Source: Comamonadaceae bacterium
GTDB lineage: Bacteria > Pseudomonadota > Gammaproteobacteria > Burkholderiales > Burkholderiaceae_C
Assembly (NCBI GenBank): GCA_947476285.1
Contig: CANJPU010000045.1
Coordinates: 1-45,213, forward strand
DNA: 45,213 nt
Direction of reading: 5' to 3'
Below the pieces are notes generated by a model. It was not told the DNA's origin. It ran no database searches and saw nothing but the letters and a program-made list of their open reading frames with translations. Positions within the stretch are counted from its first letter, which is position 1, and each line of letters opens with the position of its first letter. Made by a program: the position numbers and the translations under genes. Shown piece by piece: positions 1-8,213 of the stretch.

Positions 1-66
1 AACCGCCTCCAGCTTGAATTCCAGGGTGTATTTGCCCCGGGCCTGTCCGTCTTTTCTCTTGCTCAT
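1..66 (-). CDS. IS3-family transposase OrfA, N-terminal fragment
   Basis: The minus strand from the ATG at 66..64 reads MSKRKDGQARGKYTLEFK and continues to the window edge for 22 codons in all. The Lys/Arg-rich start followed by a Y-T-x-E-F-K-x-E-A-V segment is typical of the helix-turn-helix OrfA of IS3-family elements. That protein binds the element ends and is joined by frameshift to the OrfB integrase. Only the beginning is visible, so the subgroup and the state of the rest are unknown. Confidence 0.7.
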   Translation of the reverse strand, partial: MSKRKDGQARGKYTLEFKLEAV

Positions 67-130
67 CTTCGATCTCCAATTGCTGAATTTTCACATCAGC
101 TATGGAGTACGTTTTTCGGGGGCAAGATCA
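1..130 (-). mobile_element. Left-edge insertion sequence, IS3-family type, truncated by window
   Basis: The minus strand carries the start of an IS3-type transposase OrfA at 66..1. About 64 bases of non-coding leader lie between it and the point where a Ser/Thr kinase reading frame breaks off. The presumed IS terminus reads TGATCTTGCCCCCG from base 130 leftwards on the minus strand, and begins with TG as IS3-family ends usually do. The other end of the element lies outside the window, so target duplications and the exact boundary cannot be checked. Confidence 0.7.
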
Positions 131-250
131 GCCTTCGTTGTCCACCGCGAGGTATACCACACCAAAACCGCCCGAAGAGAGCTTGCGCACAACCCGATAA
201 CCGCCTATGACGGTATCAGGTGGAAGCGGAGCAGGTTTGACCTTTGACAT
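131..250 (-). pseudogene. Serine/threonine protein kinase, 5' fragment cut by IS
   Basis: From the ATG at 250..248 the minus strand encodes 40 residues ending LSSGGFGVVYLAVDNEG. This is the N-terminal lobe start of a eukaryotic-type Ser/Thr kinase, with the glycine-rich ATP loop S-x-G-G-F-G-V-V-Y. A TGA at 130..128 then follows at the IS junction. In related Burkholderiales a kinase of this sort lies divergent from yicC, usually next to a PP2C phosphatase, which fits this position. The catalytic loop and the rest of the domain are absent here, so the gene is interrupted. The distal part may persist beyond the element outside the window. Confidence 0.75.
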
Positions 251-346
251 AATTCGGGGCTTACCCGGTTCTCGAATGTGGGGTCAACTGCGCAACCCGG
301 TTATTCTGACAATCCCTTAATGAGCCGAACAGATAGAAACAATCCA

Positions 347-1264
347 ATGCCAGTTTACAGCATGACCGGCTTCGCAAGCGGCCAGCAAAACGCCCCGCAA
401 GCCCCTGCAGGAGGCGACGCCCGTGGTACGCCGTCCAATCGGCTAGGTCTTGAAATCCGGTCGGTCAACAGCCGCTTCCTGGATCTCACGTTCCGCCTCT
501 CGGAGGAGTTGCGTCAGCACGAGCCGGCTCTGCGCGAACTCATAAGCGCGCGGCTCAAACGGGGCAAAGTGGAAGTTCGCGCCAACGTTGACAGCGCCGG
601 GGGAGAGATTTTGCGCGACCCGCCCACGCGCCTGCTGCAGCGGCTCAATTCCCTGCAGGATCATGTGCGCACCTGGCTGCCCGATGCCAGGGCCCTGAGC
701 GTGGCCGACATCGTGCGCATGGCCCAGACCGAAGGCAGTGTCGGCGCTGACTGGAGCGACACGCTTGGCCAGTTGGCCGCGCGCACGGTCGATGAACTCA
801 TGGCAGCGCGCGAACGCGAAGGCGCGCGTCTGGCGGCGATGCTGCTGGGGCACCTGCGGCTGCTGCGCGATCTGGCCCAGCAGGCCCAGCCCATGGTGCC
901 CCGGCTGGTCGAGCAGCAGCGCGCGCGCTTTCTGGAGCGCTGGAAAGAGGCCATGGCCTTGCCCGAGTCCGGCACACTGCCAGAGGCCGCGCAAGATCGG
1001 GCGCTGTCGGAAGCCACCGCATTCGCCATTCGCATCGACGTAGCCGAAGAACTGACCCGCCTGAGTTCGCACATCGACGAAATCGAGCGCTTGGTCAAGA
1101 AGGGCGGTGAAATCGGCAAGCGGCTTGATTTCCTCATCCAGGAGCTGCACCGCGAGGCCAACACGCTGGGCTCAAAATCAGCCGCCATGGAACTCACCCG
1201 GGTTTCGGTGGACATGAAGGTGCTGATCGAGCAAATGCGCGAACAAGTTCAGAATGTCGAATGA
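347..1264 (+). CDS. yicC: YicC family endoribonuclease
   Basis: A 305-residue YicC/YloC-family protein. The start chosen is the ATG giving MPVYSMTGFASGQ, because family members begin with a short S-M-T-(G/A)-(F/Y)-A segment; in-frame starts at 278 and 320 only add unrelated residues. The N-terminal YicC-like domain (residues about 1-155) includes the family-like EIRSVNSRFLDL stretch. The C-terminal DUF1732 domain ends with KSAAMELTRVSVDMKVLIEQMREQVQNVE-type sequence (only described here by its conserved E-x-x-R-E-Q core). E. coli YicC is reported to be an endoribonuclease acting on small RNAs. The gene heads the conserved yicC-gmk-rpoZ block and is divergent from the interrupted kinase gene. 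The family is certain; the RNA targets are unknown here. Confidence 0.93.
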   Translation: MPVYSMTGFASGQQNAPQAPAGGDARGTPSNRLGLEIRSVNSRFLDLTFRLSEELRQHEPALRELISARLKRGKVEVRANVDSAGGEILRDPPTRLLQRLNSLQDHVRTWLPDARALSVADIVRMAQTEGSVGADWSDTLGQLAARTVDELMAAREREGARLAAMLLGHLRLLRDLAQQAQPMVPRLVEQQRARFLERWKEAMALPESGTLPEAAQDRALSEATAFAIRIDVAEELTRLSSHIDEIERLVKKGGEIGKRLDFLIQELHREANTLGSKSAAMELTRVSVDMKVLIEQMREQVQNVE

Positions 1265-1332
1265 CAAATATGCCCATCCCTCCTTGCCGTACTGCCCGCC
1301 CAGAGGCCGGCTCTTTCCTGACCTGAGCCCCA

Positions 1333-1953
1333 ATGGACTACCCCGGTAATCTTTTCGTCGTGGCCGCCCCCAGCGGGGCCGGCAAATCAAGTTTGGTCAA
1401 GGCCTTGCTGGAGCTGGACGGCCAGGTTCAGCCCTCGGTCTCCCACACCACCCGTCCGCCGCGCGGTCAGGAAAAGCACGGGCGCGAGTATTTCTTCGTC
1501 TCAGGCCAGGAATTCGACTCCATGGTGCTGGCTGACGCCTTCGTTGAGTGGGCCTTCGTACATGGACAGCGTTACGGTACCTCCAAGAAGGCAATCGAGG
1601 AGCGCATCGCCCGCGGCGCGGACGTCATTCTGGAGATCGACTTTCAGGGCGCGCTGCAGATCAAGCGGATCTTCACCAATGCGGTACTGATCTTCATACT
1701 GCCCCCAAGCTGGGAAGAGCTTCGCTCGCGCCTGGAGCGACGCGGCGAGGACACACCTGACATCATCGACTTGCGCCTGCAAAACGCCGCCGAGGAGATG
1801 GCCCAGGCAAAAGAGTTCGATTTCGTTATAATCAACGAGTTACTTGAGCGGGCGCTTTTTGACCTGAAAGCGATTGTCCACGCCCAGCGACTCAAGTTCT
1901 CGGCACAACGCCGAGCCCGGGCCGAAACTTTCAAAGCCCTCAACATCATCTGA
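1333..1953 (+). CDS. gmk: Guanylate kinase
   Basis: A 206-residue guanylate kinase that phosphorylates GMP/dGMP to GDP/dGDP with ATP in the cytoplasm. The P-loop [10 protein letters not shown] lies at residues 11-20. The GMP-binding region follows with the usual [17 protein letters not shown] pattern (residues about 38-55). The lid and C-terminal helices with RRGEDT and RLQNAAEEM complete a normal-length enzyme. It lies 68 bases after yicC and 15 before rpoZ, the standard betaproteobacterial order linking GTP supply to RNA polymerase omega and (p)ppGpp metabolism. The ribosome-binding site before the ATG is weak. Nothing is unusual in the protein. Confidence 0.97.
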   Translation: MDYPGNLFVVAAPSGAGKSSLVKALLELDGQVQPSVSHTTRPPRGQEKHGREYFFVSGQEFDSMVLADAFVEWAFVHGQRYGTSKKAIEERIARGADVILEIDFQGALQIKRIFTNAVLIFILPPSWEELRSRLERRGEDTPDIIDLRLQNAAEEMAQAKEFDFVIINELLERALFDLKAIVHAQRLKFSAQRRARAETFKALNII

Positions 1954-1968
1954 CCGCCCGGAGAATCC

Positions 1969-2172
1969 ATGGCCCGCATCACCACTGAAGACTGCCTGAA
2001 GCAAATCCCCAACCGCTTCCAGCTCGTGCTGGCAGCCACCTACCGCGCCCGCATGCTGAGCCAAGGCCACGCGCCAAAAATCGAGAGCAAAAACAAACCC
2101 TGCGTCACCGCCTTGCGCGAAATTGCCCAGGGCAAGATCGGCCTGGAAATGCTCAAGAAGGTGCCCGGCTGA
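1969..2172 (+). CDS. rpoZ: DNA-directed RNA polymerase omega subunit
   Basis: A 67-residue omega subunit starting [20 protein letters not shown], the near-invariant start of betaproteobacterial RpoZ. The following stretch holds the A-x-x-Y-R-A-R helix and the K-P-x-V-x-A-L-R-E-I segment. Omega helps assemble beta' into RNA polymerase and forms one of the ppGpp-binding sites in proteobacteria. A GGAGA ribosome-binding site lies just upstream of the ATG. The gene is co-oriented with gmk at 15 bases spacing and is followed at once by a strong terminator, so it ends the yicC-gmk-rpoZ unit. Confidence 0.97.
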   Translation: MARITTEDCLKQIPNRFQLVLAATYRARMLSQGHAPKIESKNKPCVTALREIAQGKIGLEMLKKVPG

Positions 2173-2196
2173 ATCTGGCGCGCTTTCTCCCTCCCC

Positions 2197-2226
2197 AAAA
2201 AAGCACCGCCAGTCGGTGCTTTTTTG
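2197..2226 (+). terminator. Rho-independent terminator after rpoZ
   Basis: A perfect 12-base-pair stem (arms 2197-2208 and 2214-2225, core AGCACCG/CGGTGCT flanked by A6 and T6) closes on a 5-base loop. The right arm ends in six T residues. It lies 25 bases after the rpoZ stop. The flanking A and T runs make it potentially active from both strands. Confidence 0.93.
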
Positions 2227-2410
2227 TTGCAAGACGTTATCCGCCCTTAGACGATGCGTTCCCGCGTGCAGTAGTTTCATGCTCACATTGAACCAATCGC
2301 ACGAGTGCGCGCTACATTTGCGGTATGCGTCAGATTCCACAGCACCAGCCCACGCACGCGCTCCAGCGGCGGCGGCTTTGCTATGGGCGCTTCCCCGGTG
2401 AGGTGAGGCC

Positions 2411-4687
2411 ATGAGCGCGGTATTGCAGCCCGCATCGGGCAAGGGCAAGCGCACCACCACAGCCGCGCCCAGCCCCGCCGCCAACGCTGCGGCGGCCAGC
2501 TTTGCCGCACTCACCGCGCGCCTGGACTATCTGGAGCCAGCCGAAATCGAGCAGGTGCGCAAAGCCTACCGGTTTGCAGACGAAGCCCACCTGGGCCAGA
2601 TCCGCGCCAGCGGCGAGCCCTACATCACCCACCCGATCGCGGTAGCATCCCAGTGCGCCGAATGGAAGCTCGACGCTCAGGCCCTGATGGCGGCCCTGCT
2701 GCACGACGCCATCGAAGACTGCGGCGTCACCAAACCGCAGTTGATCGAGCGCTTCGGCGCCCCGGTGGCCGAACTGGTGGACGGACTGACCAAGCTGGAC
2801 AAGCTGCAGTTCAACACCCGTGAAGAAAGCCAGGCCGAGTCATTCCGCAAGATGCTGCTGGCAATGGCCCGCGACGTGCGAGTCATCCTGGTCAAGCTGG
2901 CCGACCGAACGCACAACATGCGCACGCTGGACGACGTGCCGCGCGAGAAATGGGCGCGCATCTCCTCCGAAACCCTGGACATCTATGCCCCCATCGCCCA
3001 CCGCCTGGGCCTGAACCAGACTTACCGGGAACTGCAGGAGTTGTCGTTTCGCTACCTGCTGCCCTGGCGCCACGCGGTTCTGAACAAGGCGGTCACCAAG
3101 GCACGCAACCGACGGCGCGATCTGATTCAGAAAGTGCAGCGCGAATTGGAGGCCGGGTTCGAGAAAGCAGGCATGAACGCGCGCATCGCCGGCCGCGAAA
3201 AAACCCTCTACTCCATCTATCGCAAGATGGACGAGAAGCGCCTGAGCTTCGCCCAGGTCACCGACATCTACGGCTTTCGCATCATCGTGCCATCGGTGAT
3301 CGACTGCTACACCGCACTGGGCCTGCTGCACCAGATGTACAAGCCGGTGCCGGGGCGCTTTAAGGACCACATCGCCATCCCCAAGGTCAACGGCTACCAG
3401 TCGCTGCACACGACGCTGGTGGGCCCTTCGGGCGTGAGCGTCGAATTCCAGATGCGCACCGAGGCCATGCACCTGGTGGCCGAATCAGGCGTGGCGGCCC
3501 ACTGGCTTTACAAGGCCAGCGAGCTGGGCGGGGAAAACGCTGACAGGCTGGGCACCAAGTGGCTGCAATCCCTGCTGGACATCCAGCATGAAACGCGCGA
3601 CGCCGCAGAGTTCTGGGATCACGTGAAGATCGATCTCTTCCCCGACGCGGTGTATGTCTTCACGCCCAAGAGCCAGATCATGGCGCTGCCGCGCGGCGCG
3701 ACAGCGGTCGACTTCGCCTACGCAATACACAGCAATATCGGCGACCGCACTGTGGCCGCCAAGATCAACGGCATGCAAGTTCCCCTGCGTACCGAGCTGA
3801 AGAACGGCGACGTGGTTGAAGTCGAGACCGCGGCCGTGTCCACGCCCAATCCGGCCTGGCTCGGATTCGTGCGCACCGGTCGTGCCCGCTCCAAGATCAG
3901 GCACCACCTGAAGTCACTGGCGCAGGTCGAGTCGCAAGATCTGGGCGAAAAACTGCTGACCCAGGCGCTGCGCGCCGAAGGGGTGGAACGCCTGCCCGCC
4001 GATGACGGAGAACACCACGCCATCTGGGAAAAGTTGCTGCGCTTTACCGGCAGCCGCAGCCGGCCCGAACTGCTCACCGACATCGGTCTGGGCAAACGAA
4101 TCGCCAGCATCGTCGCCAAGAGGCTGCTGAACATGCTCATCGAGCGCGGCGAAAAGCCCGACACACTGCTCATCACACGCGAGCGCTTCACCGCCCACGA
4201 GAACATCTCCCAAGGCGAGGTCATACTCGATGGCAGCGAGAACGCCTCGGTGAAATTCGCAAGCTGTTGCCGACCAATACCCGGCGACGGCATCGTCGGC
4301 TACCTTGGGCGCGGTGAGGGCTTGGTGGTACACGCCGACGACTGCGCGGTGGCCAAACGGCTCAAGCACAAAGACAGCGAACGCTTCATCAGCGTGGAAT
4401 GGGCCGACGAGCCGGTGCGGCCGTTCGAAACCGAGCTGCTCGTCACCGTGGCCAACGGCAAGGGCGTGCTGGCCCGCGTGGCTGCAGCTCTGGCCACGGC
4501 CGAGGCCGACATCACGCATGTGGACATGAACGACGAAAAAGCGCAGGACGCCGCCGACCTGCGCTTCATCATCGCGGTGCGCGACCGCTCCCATCTCGAC
4601 ACAGTGATCCGCACCTTGAAGCGAACCAGCTCGGTCATGCGGGTGCAGCGGGTCGGCTCGGGTCGGGCTGCGGACGACGAGCGTTGA
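2411..4687 (+). CDS. spoT: Bifunctional (p)ppGpp synthetase/hydrolase
   Basis: A 758-residue long RelA/SpoT homologue that makes and degrades the alarmone (p)ppGpp. The N-terminal HD hydrolase domain keeps the metal residues of HDxxED (LLHDAIEDC, His98-Asp99 and Glu102-Asp103), which points to an active hydrolase. The synthetase domain (about 250-380) has YRKMDEKRLSF, DIYGFRIIV and KVNGYQSLHT. A TGS domain begins near residue 415 (VYVFTPKSQIMALPRGATAVDF) and an ACT domain ends the protein (about 685-757). The start is preceded by GAGG. It lies downstream of the rpoZ terminator and 3 bases before greB. Intact HD residues favour a SpoT-type bifunctional enzyme over a RelA-type synthetase. Confidence 0.95.
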   Translation: MSAVLQPASGKGKRTTTAAPSPAANAAAASFAALTARLDYLEPAEIEQVRKAYRFADEAHLGQIRASGEPYITHPIAVASQCAEWKLDAQALMAALLHDAIEDCGVTKPQLIERFGAPVAELVDGLTKLDKLQFNTREESQAESFRKMLLAMARDVRVILVKLADRTHNMRTLDDVPREKWARISSETLDIYAPIAHRLGLNQTYRELQELSFRYLLPWRHAVLNKAVTKARNRRRDLIQKVQRELEAGFEKAGMNARIAGREKTLYSIYRKMDEKRLSFAQVTDIYGFRIIVPSVIDCYTALGLLHQMYKPVPGRFKDHIAIPKVNGYQSLHTTLVGPSGVSVEFQMRTEAMHLVAESGVAAHWLYKASELGGENADRLGTKWLQSLLDIQHETRDAAEFWDHVKIDLFPDAVYVFTPKSQIMALPRGATAVDFAYAIHSNIGDRTVAAKINGMQVPLRTELKNGDVVEVETAAVSTPNPAWLGFVRTGRARSKIRHHLKSLAQVESQDLGEKLLTQALRAEGVERLPADDGEHHAIWEKLLRFTGSRSRPELLTDIGLGKRIASIVAKRLLNMLIERGEKPDTLLITRERFTAHENISQGEVILDGSENASVKFASCCRPIPGDGIVGYLGRGEGLVVHADDCAVAKRLKHKDSERFISVEWADEPVRPFETELLVTVANGKGVLARVAAALATAEADITHVDMNDEKAQDAADLRFIIAVRDRSHLDTVIRTLKRTSSVMRVQRVGSGRAADDER

Positions 4688-4690
4688 CCC

Positions 4691-5248
4691 TTGAACAAAG
4701 CCTTCACCCGCGAGTCAGACGACTCGAACGCCGAGCCTGAAGCCGGCTTGCCCGAAGTAGCGCGCGGCGCGCGCAACTACATCACGCCGCAGGGCTACGC
4801 CAGTTTGCGAGCTGAGCTGCTGCAGCTGATCGACGATGAGCGCCCCAAGGTCGTGGAAATCGTGCACTGGGCCGCCAGCAATGGCGACCGCTCGGAAAAC
4901 GGCGACTACATCTATGGCAAAAAGCGCTTGCGTGAGATCGACAGGCGAATCCGCTTTCTGACCCAGCGCCTGGAGCTGGCCGAAATCACCGACCCGCGCG
5001 CGCACCATGGCAGCGACCAGATATTTTTCGGCGCGACCGTGACCTACGCGCAAGAGTCCGGCGAGGAACGCACAATCACCATCCTGGGTATCGACGAAGC
5101 AGACACCACTCAGGGGCAGGTGAGCTGGGTGTCACCGATCGCCCGGGCGCTGCTCAAGGCACATGCAGGCGACGTGGTCCGCCTGGTCACACCGATGGGT
5201 GCGCAAGAGATTGAAGTGATACGGGTGAGCTACCCGGCTGGCGCTTGA
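4691..5248 (+). CDS. greB: Transcription elongation factor GreB
   Basis: A 185-residue Gre-family factor that inserts its N-terminal coiled coil into the secondary channel of RNA polymerase and stimulates transcript cleavage in backtracked complexes. The start is a TTG giving MNKAFTRESD, the usual GreB-like opening, 3 bases after the spoT stop. The coiled-coil hairpin tip contains ENGDYIYGKKRLREIDRR, with the acidic tip and the Y-x-Y-G-K-K pattern that separates GreB from GreA. The C-terminal FKBP-like globular domain runs from about residue 105. It is somewhat longer than E. coli GreB because of an N-terminal extension. It ends the core block and converges on the catabolic operon that follows. 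Confidence 0.93.
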   Translation: MNKAFTRESDDSNAEPEAGLPEVARGARNYITPQGYASLRAELLQLIDDERPKVVEIVHWAASNGDRSENGDYIYGKKRLREIDRRIRFLTQRLELAEITDPRAHHGSDQIFFGATVTYAQESGEERTITILGIDEADTTQGQVSWVSPIARALLKAHAGDVVRLVTPMGAQEIEVIRVSYPAGA

Positions 5249-5317
5249 GGAGCGAGTCCGAAGACATCTGCATCATGACGGCCCGGCGGTAAGCAACGGG
5301 CTTGCGAACTGCCCGCG

Positions 5318-6163
5318 TCAATAAGGCCTGTCACCCGCAATTTGAACTCGGCGCATGAGCCTGGGAAATGGTCCCGCATCATTGACTGCAAGGTGCTGGA
5401 CGCACCGGTTGTCCCAGATGGCCACGGCGCCGGCTGTCCAGCGAAGGCGACAGGTAAATTCCGGTCGGACAGAGTGCTGAAACAAAAACTCCAGCAGTGG
5501 CCTGCTTTCAGCTTCGGTCATGCCTTCAAACGACAAGGTGTAGGGCCTGTTGACGAATAGCGCTTTACGCCCGGTCTCGGGGTGGGTTCTGACGACGGGA
5601 TGCAAATGAAACGTTTCAGTCCACCCATCGTCCTCACGGACCTTGGTCGAGCGCTTGGCATTCATCGCGGCACGCGGCCCCGCCACGTTGCGATCGGAGT
5701 TCACCGCTTTGAGCGTTCCCAGAAGCTGCTGCATTGCAGGAGACAAGGCATTGAAGGCCGCATACTGGCAGGCAAACAAGGTGTCGCCCCCGTATGGTGG
5801 AACTTCCATCCCATAGAGAACTGCGCCCAATGGAGGGCTCTGCATCATCGCCGTATCCGAGTGCCAATCTTCACCGACGATCGCCACGTCGCCCGGATTG
5901 CGACGCACAAAGACGATCTCGGGGTCGTCACCTGAGCCTTTGAAATTGGGATGGACAAAGATGTCCCCGAAGTAGCGTGCGACGGCCTTGTGCTGATCGA
6001 CCGTCAGGCTCTGGTCTGGAAGGAAGACGACGCCGAAATCCAGCAAGGCTTTTCGCAGTGCGTTCGCTGCCGGCTCGCTAAGTGGGGCGGAAAGGTCAAG
6101 CCCAAGGATTTCAGCCCCCAGGGCGCCGGTCAGCGGCCGGATGTCCACGCGATCCGAAGACAT
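5318..6163 (-). CDS. TauD/TfdA-family Fe(II)/2-oxoglutarate dioxygenase
   Basis: A 281-residue non-heme iron oxygenase that uses O2 and 2-oxoglutarate, releasing succinate and CO2 while hydroxylating an organic substrate. The iron triad is visible as His101-x-Asp103 (EDWHSDTAM) and His257 (NRCVQHLAVND). The 2-oxoglutarate-binding arginine is Arg268 or Arg272. The start MSSDRVDIRP was chosen because it begins the family fold and lies one base after the upstream receptor gene's stop; a longer frame adds 55 unrelated residues. It is the last gene of the seven-gene minus-strand operon and the more distant of its two dioxygenases. The substrate is unknown; neighbours suggest a carboxylic acid or its CoA thioester. 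Confidence 0.88.
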   Translation of the reverse strand: MSSDRVDIRPLTGALGAEILGLDLSAPLSEPAANALRKALLDFGVVFLPDQSLTVDQHKAVARYFGDIFVHPNFKGSGDDPEIVFVRRNPGDVAIVGEDWHSDTAMMQSPPLGAVLYGMEVPPYGGDTLFACQYAAFNALSPAMQQLLGTLKAVNSDRNVAGPRAAMNAKRSTKVREDDGWTETFHLHPVVRTHPETGRKALFVNRPYTLSFEGMTEAESRPLLEFLFQHSVRPEFTCRLRWTAGAVAIWDNRCVQHLAVNDAGPFPRLMRRVQIAGDRPY

Positions 6164-6164
6164 G

Positions 6165-7136
6165 CTACTCGACCTTCGCGCCTGACACGCGCACGATCTC
6201 GGGCCACTTCGCCATACCAGCCTGGATGGCGGCACTGTACTCAGCCGGTGTACTACCGACCGGATTAAAGCCCAGGTCAATGAAGCGCTTCTTGATACTC
6301 TCCGCAGAAAGCGCTTTCTTGACGGCACGGCTGATCTCTTCTACGACTGGCGCAGGTGTCTTTGCTGGAGCCAGCAGGCCAACCCAAAGCGGCACCTCAA
6401 AGCCAGGCAGCACATCGGTAACCGACGGCATGTCGGGCTTGGACGGTAGGCGCTCTTTGCCGATCGTGGCCAAGACCTTCAGCTTGTCAGAGTTGATGAA
6501 TCCGCCCACCTCCGACCAGGTGGCGACCATCAAGTCAACTTGGCCCTGCACCACCGCGTTGAGGCCGGGCCCACCGCCTTGGTAGGGAACGTGTGTCATT
6601 TGCACGCCGCTCATCGACGCAAACATTGCCCCGGCCATGTGGTGGTAGGTGCCATTGCCGGCGGAACTGTAGTTCAGCTTTCCCGGGTTCTTCTTGAGAT
6701 ACTCGACGAGTTGTTGGATATTGTTGACGGGGACTCGCGGATTCACGACGAGAAAGGCCTGCGATGTCGCGACCAGCGACGCCGGTGCGAAATCCGCTAC
6801 CGGATCGTAGGGCATCTTGGGAAATAGAAATTTGACAGAGCCAAACGTGGAGCTGCTGCCCATGACCAAGGTATAGCCATCTGCTGCTGAACGCGCTACG
6901 GCTTCAGTGCCCACCATGCCAGATGCACCGGCTCGGTTTTCCACGATAAAGGACTGACCGGTTTCCTCTTGGAGTTTTTGCGCCAAAAGGCGTGCAGCGA
7001 CATCGGTCGTGCCACCCGCAGCGAAAGGCACCACAATTCGCACGCCCCGTGTCGGCCAGTCCGCCGCTGCGCTGTGCGCTGCAGCGAATGCGAATGTCGC
7101 GCTGATAAGGAAACGACAAACTCGATTAATTTTCAT
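6165..7136 (-). CDS. Bug/TctC-family periplasmic solute-binding protein
   Basis: A 323-residue Bug receptor with a Sec signal peptide (MKINRV, a hydrophobic core, cleavage likely after AHSAAA near residue 25). The family landmarks are present: VPFAAGGTTDVAAR for the first ligand loop, VENRAGASG, and MPYDPVADFAP. Bug proteins bind carboxylates or related small acids in the periplasm, and some feed tripartite tricarboxylate transporters. No TctA or TctB gene is nearby. It lies 1 base before the TauD gene and after two more Bug genes in the same operon, so it probably binds the substrate or an intermediate of this pathway. The ligand is not predictable from sequence by eye. Confidence 0.92.
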   Translation of the reverse strand: MKINRVCRFLISATFAFAAAHSAAADWPTRGVRIVVPFAAGGTTDVAARLLAQKLQEETGQSFIVENRAGASGMVGTEAVARSAADGYTLVMGSSSTFGSVKFLFPKMPYDPVADFAPASLVATSQAFLVVNPRVPVNNIQQLVEYLKKNPGKLNYSSAGNGTYHHMAGAMFASMSGVQMTHVPYQGGGPGLNAVVQGQVDLMVATWSEVGGFINSDKLKVLATIGKERLPSKPDMPSVTDVLPGFEVPLWVGLLAPAKTPAPVVEEISRAVKKALSAESIKKRFIDLGFNPVGSTPAEYSAAIQAGMAKWPEIVRVSGAKVE

Positions 7137-7197
7137 TTACGGCCTCGTATCGCGAATATGCGTGCATGGATAAATCAGTACGTGGAGACGCCGCAAG

Positions 7198-8172
7198 CTA
7201 CTCAGCCTCGATCCCGGCCGCCTTGACAACGGCTTCATTGCTGGTGAACTCACCACGGACCGCCGTCTGAAACTGCGCAAAAGTCATTGACATGGGTTCG
7301 AGTCCGGCTTTGGCGATGCGCTCGCGCGCCTCGGGGGTGCCCAGAACCCTGCTCGTCTCGAAACTCAGGCGTTCAATGATGGCGGCCGGCGTATGAGCGG
7401 GCGCCAATATTGCGACCCAAACCGTGTAATCGGAATTCGGGAAGCCAGCCTCGACACTGGTTGGCACGTTGGGCAGAGATGGGGATCGCTTGCTCCCACC
7501 CATGGCCAAGGGGATGAGTCGGTTGGCTTGGATACCCGCAGCGGCTGCCGAGATCGTGGTGTAGGCAACGTGGACCCGGCCGGCCATGACCTCGGCGATC
7601 GCTTGGGGCGTGCCCTTGAATGGAACATGCACCCCGGTGATCTGTGCCGCTGCGCGCAGGCGTTCGAAGCTTACATGCGAGGTGGTTGCCTTGCCGGCCG
7701 ATCCGTAGTTGAGCTTGCCTGGATTGGCTTTGGCGAAGGCGACCATGTCTTTCACAGTGCGCCAGCCGCTTTCCGGCGAAGCAACGAGAACCAGCGGCAC
7801 TTCAGCGATCGGGGCAACCGGCACCAGGTCTTTCGCAGGATCGAACTTCAATCCTTTGTACAAAGACGGGTAGAGCGCATGCGCTGAGGAATTGACCAGC
7901 AGCGTGTAGCCGTCGGCCGTCGCGCTTGCCACATAGGCGCTGGCAATCGTGCCGGCCGCACCGGTCTTGTTATCAATCACAAATGACTGGCCCAAGGCCC
8001 GTCCCAGGTATTCAGCGGCGATGCGCGCGGGGACGTCAACCCCGCTGCCGGCCGTGAACGGAACAACCAGCGTAACCTGCCGTGCCGGGTACTGCTGCGC
8101 TGTGGCTGCAAACGCCACTAGCGCCAAGAACAAGGCGCCAGCAGACCGTAAAAGTGCTTTGGGTTTGTTCAT
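7198..8172 (-). CDS. Bug/TctC-family periplasmic solute-binding protein
   Basis: A 324-residue receptor starting MNKPKALLRS, with a signal peptide ending near FAATAQQ (about residue 26). Characteristic stretches are VPFTAGSGVDVPAR, IDNKTGAAGT and LKFDPAKDLVPV. An in-frame start 15 codons upstream would place charged residues before the signal peptide and was not used. The loop after VPF reads T-A-G-S-G-V-D rather than the A-A-G-G-T-T-D of its downstream neighbour, so the two probably bind different acids. It is the middle of three consecutive Bug genes, 41 bases after the third receptor's stop. The ligand is unknown. Confidence 0.92.
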   Translation of the reverse strand: MNKPKALLRSAGALFLALVAFAATAQQYPARQVTLVVPFTAGSGVDVPARIAAEYLGRALGQSFVIDNKTGAAGTIASAYVASATADGYTLLVNSSAHALYPSLYKGLKFDPAKDLVPVAPIAEVPLVLVASPESGWRTVKDMVAFAKANPGKLNYGSAGKATTSHVSFERLRAAAQITGVHVPFKGTPQAIAEVMAGRVHVAYTTISAAAAGIQANRLIPLAMGGSKRSPSLPNVPTSVEAGFPNSDYTVWVAILAPAHTPAAIIERLSFETSRVLGTPEARERIAKAGLEPMSMTFAQFQTAVRGEFTSNEAVVKAAGIEAE

Positions 8173-8213
8173 GACTGCCTTCAAGGTTTGATCGTTTTCA
8201 CGCGCCAACAGGA

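Noticed and set aside
278..346. Longer yicC start
   Set aside because: Extra residues have no YicC-like sequence, and the family opening S-M-T-G begins just after the ATG at 347.
443..1215. Long minus-strand frames opposite yicC
   Set aside because: They mirror the GC-rich codon pattern of yicC and show no family-like sequence. The same holds for the long opposite-strand frames over spoT, the mutase and the thiolase.
2227..2410. Possible small gene between rpoZ and spoT
   Set aside because: Only short frames without ribosome-binding sites or family features; more likely the spoT promoter region.
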